64,000 nt of DNA, taken from contig NZ_CANLRL010000001.1 of the NCBI RefSeq assembly GCF_947493595.1, positions 992,001-1,056,000 on the forward strand, given 5' to 3'. This DNA is from an uncultured Shimia sp. (lineage in GTDB: Bacteria; Pseudomonadota; Alphaproteobacteria; Rhodobacterales; Rhodobacteraceae). Made by a program: the position numbers and the translations under genes. The notes beneath the pieces are model-generated. The model saw nothing but the letters and a program-made list of their open reading frames with translations. It had not been told where the DNA came from and ran no database searches. Below are positions 43,920 to 53,700 of the stretch, one piece after another. Within the stretch, counting starts at the first letter, position 1. The number at the start of each line of letters is the position of its first letter.

Positions 43920-45332
43920 ATGACGCTGCATATCCCCTTTAAAAACACCTATGTGAACTTGCCCAACCGGCTGTTTTCACGTCAAAAACCCTATCCTGTT
44001 CGCGATCCTAAGCTGCTGGCTTTCAATCAGCCCTTGGCTGATATGCTTGGCGTAACTGGCACAGACGACGCACAGGAATTGGCGCAGGTGTTTTCCGGGA
44101 CTAGCCTTCCCAAAGGCGCGGCCCCCATTGCCCAGCTTTACGCCGGTCATCAATTTGGCAACTGGAACCCGCAACTGGGTGACGGCCGCGCGGTTTTGCT
44201 TGGGGAATCAAATGGCTACGACATCCAACTCAAAGGCTCTGGCCCCACACCTTACGCCCGCCGCGGCGACGGCCGCGCCTGGCTTGGTCCTGTGTTGCGC
44301 GAATATGTGGTGTCCGAAGCGATGCACGCGCTTGGCATCCCAACCACCCGCGCTTTGGCGGCAGTCCAGACCGGAGAAGAAATCATGCGCGACCGCCCCT
44401 TGCCCGGCGCAGTTCTCACACGCGTGGCCGCAAGCCACCTCCGCGTGGGCACGTTTCAGGCACTAGCTGCACGTCAAGATACCGAGGGTTTACAAACCCT
44501 TATGGAGTATGCCTGCGCACGACACTACCCAGAGGCCGACACTCCGGCAGCTTTCCTAAAAGAGGTTGTCAAAAGCCAAGCCCTCCTCGTTGCCAAATGG
44601 ATGTCGGTTGGCTTCATTCACGGGGTCATGAACACCGACAATTGCACCATTTCCGGCGAGACCATTGACTATGGCCCCTGCGCCTTCATGGACGCGTTCC
44701 ACCCCGGACAAGTGTTTTCCTCCATCGACCGCCACGGCCGCTATGCCTATGGCAACCAACCGCAAATCATCGCCTGGAACATGGCGCAACTGGCCACCTC
44801 ACTTCTTCCTCTCGAAAACAACTCAGACAAAGCAGTGGAAGAATTCACCCATATCATCAACGAGATGCCAGGCATTCTCCGACACCACTGGCAAGATCAT
44901 TTTGCCGCCAAACTTGGCCTTTCCGACACCAGCGATTCAGACGAAGCGTTGATCACCCAACTTTTGGCAATCATGACTGATCTGAAAGCTGACTTTACCA
45001 ATTCCTTCCGCCATTTGACGGATTCCTCAGTCCCTGAGACCGAACTTACACCCCATAAAGATTATGCCGCATGGCATGAAAAATGGGCTGCGCGGACAGC
45101 GCAACAGACAATCGATCCGCAAAACGTCATGCGTCAGGCCAACCCATATATCATCCCGCGCAATCACCAAATTGAAGCCATGATCTCACAAGCGGTTTCT
45201 GGTGATTTTACCCTATTTCACGGCCTCAACACCGCGTTGGAAAAGCCATTTGACACAATTGCAGAGCATGGGGATCTCACCACACCACCGACGGCGGAAG
45301 AAAAAGTGACGCAAACCTTCTGCGGCACTTAA
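43920..45332 (+). CDS. selO: Protein adenylyltransferase SelO (YdiU family)
   Basis: About 470 residues of the SelO pseudokinase fold: GHQFGNWNPQLGDGRAVLL, NGYDIQLKGSGPTPYAR, GDGRAWLGPVLREYVVSEAM, and the metal-binding NTDNCTISGETIDYGPCAF. SelO AMPylates Ser/Thr/Tyr of redox proteins in E. coli. The C-terminus TFCGT has a Cys where selenoprotein O of animals has Sec, so it is a cysteine form. The ATG at 43920 gives the standard start. No SECIS-type element or in-frame TGA was needed. Confidence 0.93.
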   Translation: MTLHIPFKNTYVNLPNRLFSRQKPYPVRDPKLLAFNQPLADMLGVTGTDDAQELAQVFSGTSLPKGAAPIAQLYAGHQFGNWNPQLGDGRAVLLGESNGYDIQLKGSGPTPYARRGDGRAWLGPVLREYVVSEAMHALGIPTTRALAAVQTGEEIMRDRPLPGAVLTRVAASHLRVGTFQALAARQDTEGLQTLMEYACARHYPEADTPAAFLKEVVKSQALLVAKWMSVGFIHGVMNTDNCTISGETIDYGPCAFMDAFHPGQVFSSIDRHGRYAYGNQPQIIAWNMAQLATSLLPLENNSDKAVEEFTHIINEMPGILRHHWQDHFAAKLGLSDTSDSDEALITQLLAIMTDLKADFTNSFRHLTDSSVPETELTPHKDYAAWHEKWAARTAQQTIDPQNVMRQANPYIIPRNHQIEAMISQAVSGDFTLFHGLNTALEKPFDTIAEHGDLTTPPTAEEKVTQTFCGT

Positions 45333-45390
45333 CATCAGCACAAAACAGATTATTATCAAAGACATACTTCTTTAGACGCTTGCTTTCCGG

Positions 45391-46089
45391 ATGGCCTCAA
45401 TGTTGCGCATTGCCAGTTACAACCTGCAAAAATGCGTCGGCGTTGACCTGCAACGTCGTCCAACGCGCAGCATGGTGGTGATCCGCGCCTTGAAAGCGGA
45501 TGTGGTGGTTCTACAGGAAGCTGACAAGCGTCTGCCACCAAGACCTGCGGCCTTGCCGCATGACCTCGTGAGGAAAAAAGGGTTTCACCACATAGACTTC
45601 GGCCAGCCCAAAGGTTCGCTTGGGTTCCACGGGAATGCCATGTTGGTGCGTCCTAACATCGAAGTTCTGGATACCTCCGGACTGGACTTACCAGGACTAG
45701 AGCCACGTGGTGCCATACGCGCGGATCTGCGCACCCCAGTAGGCGACATTCGGGTTATCGGCGTGCACCTTGGCCTGATCCGACGTTATCGCCTTTTGCA
45801 ATTGGGCGCCGTCGCACGCGCTGTGCGGCGTTTGCCAGACATGCCAACACTCATCGCCGGTGATTTTAACGAATGGGGCTCCAAGGCAGCCCTTGACGCA
45901 GTGACCCCTGGGTTTGACTTTCTTGCTACGGGTCGCACCTTTCCTGCGCCACGTCCCATCGCCGGGCTTGACGGCTTCGCATATAGTAAGGGGATTGAAG
46001 TGCGCGATCACGGGGTGCTGACTCGCATTCCCGCCCATGTCGCATCAGATCACCTGCCAATCTGGCTTGAACTGAACCACAGCAGCTAA
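45391..46089 (+). CDS. Endonuclease/exonuclease/phosphatase family protein
   Basis: About 232 residues. The motifs SYNLQKCVGVD, VLQEADKRL, VIGVHLGLIR, IAGDFNEWGS and VASDHLPIW define the EEP fold and its metal and catalytic residues. The substrate could be a phospholipid, nucleic acid or phosphoinositide. No signal peptide is seen. The start is at 45391, or at 45400 (MLRIASYN). Confidence 0.88.
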   Translation: MASMLRIASYNLQKCVGVDLQRRPTRSMVVIRALKADVVVLQEADKRLPPRPAALPHDLVRKKGFHHIDFGQPKGSLGFHGNAMLVRPNIEVLDTSGLDLPGLEPRGAIRADLRTPVGDIRVIGVHLGLIRRYRLLQLGAVARAVRRLPDMPTLIAGDFNEWGSKAALDAVTPGFDFLATGRTFPAPRPIAGLDGFAYSKGIEVRDHGVLTRIPAHVASDHLPIWLELNHSS

Positions 46090-46121
46090 ACAACGCTGAC
46101 GCACCATGAGGGGTCGCCCCT

Positions 46122-46967
46122 ATGACACCGTATTTTGTCTATGACGTCTTTACCAAAGAAACCTTTGGGGGCAACCAATTAGCTGTCATACCTGACGCAA
46201 CCGAACTCGCTGAAACAGATCTGCAAAATATTGCGCGAGAATTCAATTTCTCTGAAACAACTTTTGTCTATCCCGCCGAAGGCAAGGCCAATACCGCGAA
46301 GGTTCGCATTTTCACCCCCACCATGGAAATCCCCTTTGCAGGGCATCCGGTGATTGGAACGGCCTGTGCGCTGTCGGAGGAAGGTGCGCCACAAAATATG
46401 GTTCTGGAACTCGGCGTGGGGCCGATGAACTGTCACTCTGACGGCGCAAGCGCATCATTTAAGACCACGCAACTTCTGGAAATTCTCTGCGACCCCGATC
46501 CGGCTTTGGTGGCTGAAGCGCTTAGCATCAACACAAGTGACCTGCATTTTCATGTGCACCCTCCGGTTATGGCGTCATTGGGCTTGGCCTTCACAATCAC
46601 CGAAGTCAAAAGTCGCGATATCTTGGCCAAATCCACGCCGGACATCGCCGCCATCCGCAAAGGCAACGCCCGCTATCCGTCCGGTTTGGATTTTGCCCAG
46701 TTTGTTTACGCCCGAGACGGTGGCACTTTATATGCCCGTATGTTTGCACCGTTGGACAATATCCCCGAAGATCCGGCCACGGGCAGCGCCAGTGCGACCA
46801 CTGCGGCCCTGCTAACGCGGTTAGAGGGCCAAGATCTTGATCTTACCATCCACCAAGGCGTGGAGATGGGTCGACCTAGCCAAATCATGGTTTCAACAAG
46901 TGACAGTGGCATCACCGTAGCCGGCCAAGCACGCCGGGTAATGCAGGGCAATTTGTTGCTTGGCTGA
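46122..46967 (+). CDS. PhzF-family isomerase/epimerase-like protein
   Basis: 281 residues of the diaminopimelate-epimerase-like fold. The catalytic Glu45 lies in FNFSETTFVYP; TPTMEIPFAGHPVIGTA and IPEDPATGSASATTAA are family hallmarks. The ATG follows GAGGGG. No phenazine genes are near, so this is one of the many PhzF-like proteins of unknown substrate. It is followed by fur at about 106 bp. Confidence 0.88.
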   Translation: MTPYFVYDVFTKETFGGNQLAVIPDATELAETDLQNIAREFNFSETTFVYPAEGKANTAKVRIFTPTMEIPFAGHPVIGTACALSEEGAPQNMVLELGVGPMNCHSDGASASFKTTQLLEILCDPDPALVAEALSINTSDLHFHVHPPVMASLGLAFTITEVKSRDILAKSTPDIAAIRKGNARYPSGLDFAQFVYARDGGTLYARMFAPLDNIPEDPATGSASATTAALLTRLEGQDLDLTIHQGVEMGRPSQIMVSTSDSGITVAGQARRVMQGNLLLG

Positions 46968-47073
46968 GCTTTCGTCTTTCTTGTCGCGGGCTGCGCAAAA
47001 GCAGTGGAAACCCGCGACGGCATTCGATAGACAGGAAAGCCAAATCAGCACCACAAGTCAGGTCAGGTACGGC

Positions 47074-47484
47074 ATGGGCGACACCATTTTTGAACGCTGC
47101 GAATCCAAAGGGTTGCGGATGACGGAGCAGCGCCGGATCATTGCAACTGTTCTGCAAGAAAGCACCGACCACCCAGATGTTGAAGAGCTCTACGCCCGCG
47201 CCTCGGCACGCGATTCAGGCATCTCCCTTGCAACCGTCTACCGCACCGTGAAACTTTTTGAAGAAGCGGGAATTCTCGACAAGCTGGAGTTTGGCGACGG
47301 CCGTGCCCGCTACGAAGATGCCGAACGCGAGCATCATGATCACCTCATCGACATCAGCTCAGGTGAAGTGATCGAATTTGTCGATCCGGAAATCGAGGCT
47401 TTACAAGAAAAGATCGCCGAAAAGCTTGGCTTCCAACTCAAAGGCCACCGCCTTGAGCTCTATGGCGTGCCGCTCAAAAAGTAA
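47074..47484 (+). CDS. fur: Fur-family metal regulator (Fur/Mur type)
   Basis: 136 residues. The winged helix RMTEQRRIIATVLQ, YRTVKLFEEAGILDKLEFGDGRARY and the metal-binding EREHHDHLIDISSGEVIEF are typical Fur features. It has a single Cys near the N-terminus and no CXXC pairs, so the usual structural zinc site is missing. In alphaproteobacteria many such proteins act as Mur (manganese-responsive) rather than iron-responsive Fur. The metal used here is not certain. The ATG at 47074 gives the normal N-terminus; the open frame from 46960 is an extension. Confidence 0.9.
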   Translation: MGDTIFERCESKGLRMTEQRRIIATVLQESTDHPDVEELYARASARDSGISLATVYRTVKLFEEAGILDKLEFGDGRARYEDAEREHHDHLIDISSGEVIEFVDPEIEALQEKIAEKLGFQLKGHRLELYGVPLKK

Positions 47485-47612
47485 GCCCTGGAGCAAAAGC
47501 GGTCCACACCCACGACTCTAACCTTTGTTTGCGACAATTTGTGTCGCGTTTGAGCATGCCAGCCGCCCGATGCCCCCGATTTCATGGAAGTCAGGGAACA
47601 CAGGAGGCATCC

Positions 47613-50030
47613 ATGACCACGACGACCCGCGTAGCTGTGATCGGAGGCGGCGTTGTTGGCTGCTCTGTTCTGTACCACCTGACCAAACTTGGCTGGTCTG
47701 ACGTCTTGTTGATCGAGCGCTCCGAGCTCACCTCTGGCTCCACGTGGCATGCTGCCGGCGGGTTTCACACCCTAAACGGCGATACCAACATGGCAGCACT
47801 GCAGGGCTACACAATCAACCTCTACAAAGAGTTGGAAGAGATCACTGGCATGTCCTGCGGGTTGCACCATGTTGGCGGGGTCACGCTTGCCGACAATCAG
47901 GAGCGCTTTGACATGTTGCTCGCGGAGCGGGCCAAACATCGGTTCATGGGGCTCGATACCAATATTCTCACGCCGGATGAGATCAAAACCTTTGCTCCCG
48001 CCACCAACACCGATGGCATCATCGGCGCTCTTTACGACCCGCTGGATGGCCATCTTGATCCCTCCGGTACCACACACGCCTACGCCAAGGCAGCACGACT
48101 GGGTGGCGCAACAATCAAAACCCACACCAAGGTCACCGCAACAAACCAGCGTCCAGACGGCACCTGGGATGTGGTCACGGATAAGGGCACCATTCACGCC
48201 GAGCACGTTGTGAACGCCGCCGGTCTTTGGGCGCGAGAGGTGGGCGCAATGGCCGGTGTTTATTTCCCGCTACACCCAATGGAGCACCAATACATCGTCA
48301 CCGAAGACGTGCCGCTGATTATTGAAATGATGCAAGACGGCAAAGAACACCCACATGTAATGGATCCGGCTGGCGAGAGCTACTTCCGGCAAGAAGGGCG
48401 CGGGCTGTGTATTGGGTTTTATGAGCAACCCTGTCGCCCATGGGGCGTAGATGGTACGCCGTGGGATTTTGGCCATGAACTGCTGCCCGATGACTTTGAC
48501 AAGATCGAAGCCTCCATCGAGTTTGCCTACAAGCGCTTTCCGGCGCTGGCAACGGCAGGCGTAAAATCCGTGATCCACGGCCCCTTCACCTTTGCCCCCG
48601 ATGGCAATCCTCTTGTTGGACCGGTGCCCGGCATGCGCAACTATTGGTCAGCATGTGCCGTCATGGCAGGCTTCTCCCAAGGCGGGGGTGTCGGTTTGAT
48701 GCTGGCCCAGTGGATGGTCGGAGGCGAAACCGAGCGCGACACCTTTGCCATGGACTGCGCCCGCTTTGGAGACTGGATCACGCCGGGCTACACCCGCCCC
48801 AAAGTTATCGAAAACTACCAAACGCGCTTTTCCGTTTCGTATCCAAACGAAGAGCTGCCCGCCGCACGACCTTTCCGCCAGACGCCTATGTATGACGTTT
48901 TTGACAAAATGGGCGCGGTCTGGGGACAGCAATTTGGCCTCGAAGTGGTCAACTATTTTGCGCAAGGCGACGAGCCGCGTTACGAGACTCCGTCCTTCCG
49001 CCGTTCCAACGCCTTTGCCGCCACTGCGCGCGAAGTCGCGGCAGTACGGGGCGCCGTGGGCATCAACGAAGTGCATAATTTTGGCAAATACATGGTCACC
49101 GGCCCTAATGCCCGAGCTTGGCTCAACCGCATCATGGCGGGACGCATACCAAAGCAAGGTCGCCTAAGCCTCACCCCGATGTTGTCACACAAAGGCAAAT
49201 TGATTGGCGACTTCACGGTTTCTTGCCTGTCTGAGACCGCGTTCCAACTCACCGCGTCTTATGGCGCGCAGGCCTATCACATGCGTTGGTTTGAGCAGAA
49301 TGAAATGGACGGTGTGCTGGTCAAAAACGTGTCCGACCGTCTGACAGGCTTCCAGGTTGCCGGCCCCAAGGCTCGTGACGTTTTGCAGGCCTGCACAAGA
49401 GACGACATTTCCGACATGGCCTTCATGGACGTGCGCCCCTTGACGGTTGGTATGGTCGACTGCTTGGTGCAGAGGGTGAGTTATACTGGCGACCTTGGCT
49501 TTGAAATCTACTGCGATCCCATGGCGCAGCGCGCGTTATGGCAAACGCTTTGGGAAGCGGGTGAGCCTCTGGGCATGCGCCCCTTTGGCATGCGTGCGAT
49601 GATGTCATTGCGGTTAGAAAAGTTTTTTGGGTCATGGCTGTCGGAATACTCCCCAGACTACACAGCCGCCGAAACCGGTCTCGATCGGTTTATCGCGTTC
49701 AATAAGCCTGAGGAGTTCATCGGCCGCGCCGCTGCGGAAAAAGACAAAGAGACCGGGCCAGACCGAAAACTCTGCGCCTTTGCCATGGAAGTCGACGATG
49801 CCGACGTGCAGGCTTATGAACCGATCTGGCTTAATGGCGAGGTAGTGGGGTTTTGTACGTCGGGTGGCTATGCACACAACGCAAAAACGTCTGTTGCCAT
49901 TGGTTTTGTGCCTACTAACCACATCACAGACGACCTTGAGGTAGAAATCGAGATACTTGGAAGGAAGCACCCTGCCCGGCTATTGTCTGAGCCTTTATTT
50001 GATGCGGACGGAGCGAGAATGAGGGGCTAG
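47613..50030 (+). CDS. Dimethylglycine/sarcosine dehydrogenase-like FAD and GcvT protein
   Basis: About 805 residues. An N-terminal DAO-type FAD domain has the GGGVVGCS dinucleotide motif and STWHAAGG with His46, the position that carries covalent FAD in dimethylglycine dehydrogenase. A middle FAO domain and a C-terminal GcvT (aminomethyltransferase) domain follow (LNRIMAGRIPKQGRLSLTPM, GDLGFEIYCDPMAQRALWQ). It should demethylate a methylated amine or amino acid and pass the carbon to folate. CAGGAGG precedes the ATG. It is linked in theme to the C1 operon at 15.4 kb but not in location. Confidence 0.9.
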   Translation: MTTTTRVAVIGGGVVGCSVLYHLTKLGWSDVLLIERSELTSGSTWHAAGGFHTLNGDTNMAALQGYTINLYKELEEITGMSCGLHHVGGVTLADNQERFDMLLAERAKHRFMGLDTNILTPDEIKTFAPATNTDGIIGALYDPLDGHLDPSGTTHAYAKAARLGGATIKTHTKVTATNQRPDGTWDVVTDKGTIHAEHVVNAAGLWAREVGAMAGVYFPLHPMEHQYIVTEDVPLIIEMMQDGKEHPHVMDPAGESYFRQEGRGLCIGFYEQPCRPWGVDGTPWDFGHELLPDDFDKIEASIEFAYKRFPALATAGVKSVIHGPFTFAPDGNPLVGPVPGMRNYWSACAVMAGFSQGGGVGLMLAQWMVGGETERDTFAMDCARFGDWITPGYTRPKVIENYQTRFSVSYPNEELPAARPFRQTPMYDVFDKMGAVWGQQFGLEVVNYFAQGDEPRYETPSFRRSNAFAATAREVAAVRGAVGINEVHNFGKYMVTGPNARAWLNRIMAGRIPKQGRLSLTPMLSHKGKLIGDFTVSCLSETAFQLTASYGAQAYHMRWFEQNEMDGVLVKNVSDRLTGFQVAGPKARDVLQACTRDDISDMAFMDVRPLTVGMVDCLVQRVSYTGDLGFEIYCDPMAQRALWQTLWEAGEPLGMRPFGMRAMMSLRLEKFFGSWLSEYSPDYTAAETGLDRFIAFNKPEEFIGRAAAEKDKETGPDRKLCAFAMEVDDADVQAYEPIWLNGEVVGFCTSGGYAHNAKTSVAIGFVPTNHITDDLEVEIEILGRKHPARLLSEPLFDADGARMRG

Positions 50031-50062
50031 CCAATCAATCAGGCCTACGTCAAAGTCGCCAC

Positions 50063-50683
50063 ATGACAGACCATCGCTCCACGGCAGGCAATTTGGCCAT
50101 TTTGCTTCTAGCAGCTGGCGCATCTTCACGCATGCGGGGCGGCGACAAGCTTCTCGAAGACGTTGCTGGGGTTCCTCTGCTGCGCAAGCTCGCAGGCCAT
50201 GCTTGTGCTGTCTGCGATACTGTTTTGGTGTGTTTGCGAGACGTTGATGAGGCGCGACGTTCTGTGCTTTCAGGCATGCATTGCCAACAAGTTGTCGTGC
50301 CTGATGCAATTGACGGCATGGCCCATTCTCTACGTGCTGGCATTGCACAAATGCCTAAACATGTCAGCGGAGTTATGGTGATTCCCGCAGATATGCCGGA
50401 GCTCTCAGAGCAAGACTTGCGCGCGATGATCGCAGCGCACGAAACCCTCCCGAACGCAGTTTTGCGCGCCACCGCAGCAAACAGCCAACCAGGCCACCCG
50501 GTTCTGTTCCCCAGGAACCTGTTTGGAGAACTACGCGCTCTGTCCGGCGATGTAGGCGCGCGCTCGGTCCTGAAACGTCATGCAGATTTCGTGCGTTTGG
50601 TACCACTACCGGAACGTCACGCCCTGACCGATCTGGACACACCTGAAGCCTGGCAGGCATGGCGACTGTCTCGCTCAAAATAA
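50063..50683 (+). CDS. MobA/MocA-like nucleotidyltransferase
   Basis: 206 residues of the NTP-transferase type. LAILLLAAGASSRMRGGDKLL is the nucleotide-binding start, VMVIPADMPELSEQDLRAM the metal-binding loop, and GHPVLFPRNLFGELRALSGDVG the substrate loop. Such proteins add CMP or GMP to molybdopterin, or activate other phosphosugars. It may serve molybdenum enzymes such as MocA-dependent dehydrogenases. The gene starts 33 bp after the preceding one, which may link it to that transcript. Confidence 0.85.
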   Translation: MTDHRSTAGNLAILLLAAGASSRMRGGDKLLEDVAGVPLLRKLAGHACAVCDTVLVCLRDVDEARRSVLSGMHCQQVVVPDAIDGMAHSLRAGIAQMPKHVSGVMVIPADMPELSEQDLRAMIAAHETLPNAVLRATAANSQPGHPVLFPRNLFGELRALSGDVGARSVLKRHADFVRLVPLPERHALTDLDTPEAWQAWRLSRSK

Positions 50684-50711
50684 AGACCGCCCAAGCAGTC
50701 TTTTCTTCGCC

Positions 50712-53700
50712 TTAGAAGTCAAAATGGTGCGCTGTCAGATCTCCAAGGATGATATCTTCAAGCGTGATTTCGTGGCTGCCAGTGGCAGAAATCACCACAT
50801 CCGAACCAACCTGCGTGGCGTGATTGTTGATGACGTCGGAAAAGCTGGAGAAAGCGCCCACGGAAGCAAAGCCCAACACGTCTTCAACCAAATCAAAGTC
50901 GGTGACCACGTCTTGACCAAAACTGTTGTGGAACAGGAATAGGTCACTACCATCACCACCGGTCATGACATCGTCACCGCTGTCGCCGCGCAAGGTATCA
51001 TTGCCCCCGCCACCGTTCAGCGTGTCATCTCCGGCTGCGCCGCGTATGTAATTTGCCTGCCCGTCACCTGTCAGATGGTCGTCCGCTTTGTTAGACCCCC
51101 ACAGGTGTTCAATACTGATGTATGTGTCCGCACTGCTGTTTTCTCCGGTTTGAAGATTGACTGTCACGCCTGCAGAATGCCCCCAGTAAGACGCCGTATC
51201 CTGACCGGAACCTCCGTCAAAGATGTCCCGCCCGGATTCATCGCGCAAATAGTCGTCACCCTCTCCACCACGCAGCGTATCAGTTCCCGAGCCACCATAT
51301 AGGCGGTCATCGCCATCATCGCCGCTCAGACTGTCATCGCCACTGCGGCCGTCCAGGTAATCTGCCCCGCCATTGCCAAACAGAACATCATCACCTGCCG
51401 CTGCATCAAGACGATTGTTGCCGTGGTCACCTATCAGGGTGTCGTTCGCCTTGTTTGAACCCAGAAGGTTTTCGATGCTGTGGTAACTGTCACCGCTGGT
51501 GTTGGCACCGGTCAACAGGTTTACCGAAACCCCAGAGGTGTGCCCCCAATAGGACGCTGTATCGGTTCCCGCGCCACCATTAAACACATCCCGACCAGCG
51601 TCATCACGCAGATAGTCATCTCCGTCACCACCCTCGATCGTATCATTGCCTGACCCGCCGTACAGACGATCTGTCCCTGCGCTGCCCTCTAGAAAGTCAT
51701 TGCCGGAATAGCCGTAAAGCCGGTCATCTCCACCTGCGCCGTCGAGATGATTGCCATCGGAGTTGCCGTAAAACACATCATTCGCGATGTTGGAGCCCAG
51801 CAAGTGCTCAATGCTGTCGTAACTGTCGCCGCCAGAGTTTGCGCCTGTGCTCAGGTTTGCGGTCATCCCGGATTTATGCCCCCAGTAGGACACCGTATCC
51901 TCACCGTCGCCACCAATAAACAGATCCCGACCGGACTCGTCGCGGAGGTAATCGTCACCGTCACCGCCTTTTAAGGTGTCATCCCCTTTGTAGCCGTACA
52001 GCCGATCATCATCGCCGGCGCCAAACAGCAAGTTGTCACTGTCATCGCCATAAAGCGTGTCATTTGCGATGTTGGAGCCATATAGGTTTTCAATGCTGTT
52101 GTATGTGTCGCCACTGGAGTTCACACCGGTTTTTAGGTTCACGTTGACGCCTGACTTATGGCCCCAGTAGGACGCGGTATCGATACCGTCGCCGCCAAAA
52201 AAATCATCTTTTCCACTGTCGTCACGGATGTAATCATTCCCGTCACCGCCAACCAGTTTGTCGTCTCCCGACCCACCGTAAAGACGGTCGTTCCCAGCTT
52301 TGCCTTCCAAGCGGTCATTGCCGGTATCGCCATAAACGGAATCGTGGCCAGTGCCTCCGACGAGAATATCCATTCCGTCGTAGCCACGCAGGTAGTCATC
52401 TCCACCGCTGCCGTTAAAGTCGTCTACGCCATGACCGCCCCGCATCACATTTGCAGAACTGTTGCCTGACAGAACATTGGAATGCTCCAGGGTGATTTCG
52501 ATTACTTCATAAGGGTTCAGACGAAAACTGATGTCGCTTGCGCTACTGCCCAATTGAGCTTGAGACAGATTGGTCAACGACCCGGCTACGTCGGACTCAG
52601 TGGCGAAGTAAAAGTCATCAAGAGACGTTGGGTTGCCCACGCCCGGCCGCACAAAAATGTCCTCAGGCTTGGGCAGGTAGGTTTTCCAGCTCCCAGAACT
52701 GGACTTGATTAGGCTGTCATCATAGGCGGCGCCCAGGACTTCGATCAAATCAGCGCGTTCAGCATTGTCGATGGTCCGTTTGCCAAGTCGTTGAACCAAA
52801 TTGCCATGTTCATCATAGGCGGCATTGTCGCTAAATCCATCCGATGTGCTGGTATCAATACCAACAACGCGGCCGCTCCAGGATTCAACATCAGACCCAA
52901 CCAGGGCAGATAAATCCAATGAGAAGGACTTGTTGAAGGTCTCCGTATGCGACGTTACGTAAACCACACTTGTATAGCCGTTGGAATAGGCGTTCACTTC
53001 CAGCTTGGTCTCGTCAAAGCCGTCAGTTTTAAGCGCGTACATCGCGCCATCATCCGGATTGAGGCTTTCCGCCATCAACTGCAGCATTACCCCTGCAGGT
53101 GTTAAGCTCACCGCTCCTTGGTCCGCATTACCGCCCGCTATGGCCGTCGACGTATTGTGGCGCACTGTCCAGAAATCTGCACCGTCTACGCCCATTTCGA
53201 TCATGTTTTGGAACTGCTCGACCACAACACCCGCTGCCTTGAGACCCAGCCAATGCCAATGTCCGGTTTCCACGTTCCATTCTGTCATCTGAATGGACAA
53301 ATCCTGCGGCAACATCGCTTCCCAAGTGGAAAAGCGCAGATCCAGGTATTTGTTCTCAGAGCGGGTCAATGAGTCACTCTGATCATAGCCTTCCACTTCT
53401 TTGTCAAAGTAGTAATGCGCGACGATGCCGTCGATCGCAGCGGACGCACTGTTGGTCTGAAAACCATTGGCAATGTTGTGATCCGCATCAAGCTGCTCCA
53501 GCAGCTCGAGGTTGCCTTTCACCACCCGTTTTTCATACCCATTGAGGCTTTTGTAGTATTGCTCAGCTGTTTGCGAGTCGCTCCAGTCGCTGGGACGATG
53601 ATCTTCGTCCCAGTGCTGCATGGCAGAAATGGCATCTGCATCGCTGATCGAGCCAAAACTTCCACCCTTATAGTTGGACGCGCCGCCGGCAGCATTGGCC

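Noticed and set aside
45310-45332. Selenocysteine in SelO
   Set aside because: The C-terminal codons read TFCGT with an ordinary TAA stop; no in-frame TGA with downstream coding was seen.
50955-52485. Possible CRISPR or satellite-like repeats
   Set aside because: The repeats are in-frame coding units of an RTX protein with 282-363 bp spacing, not short identical repeats with spacers.
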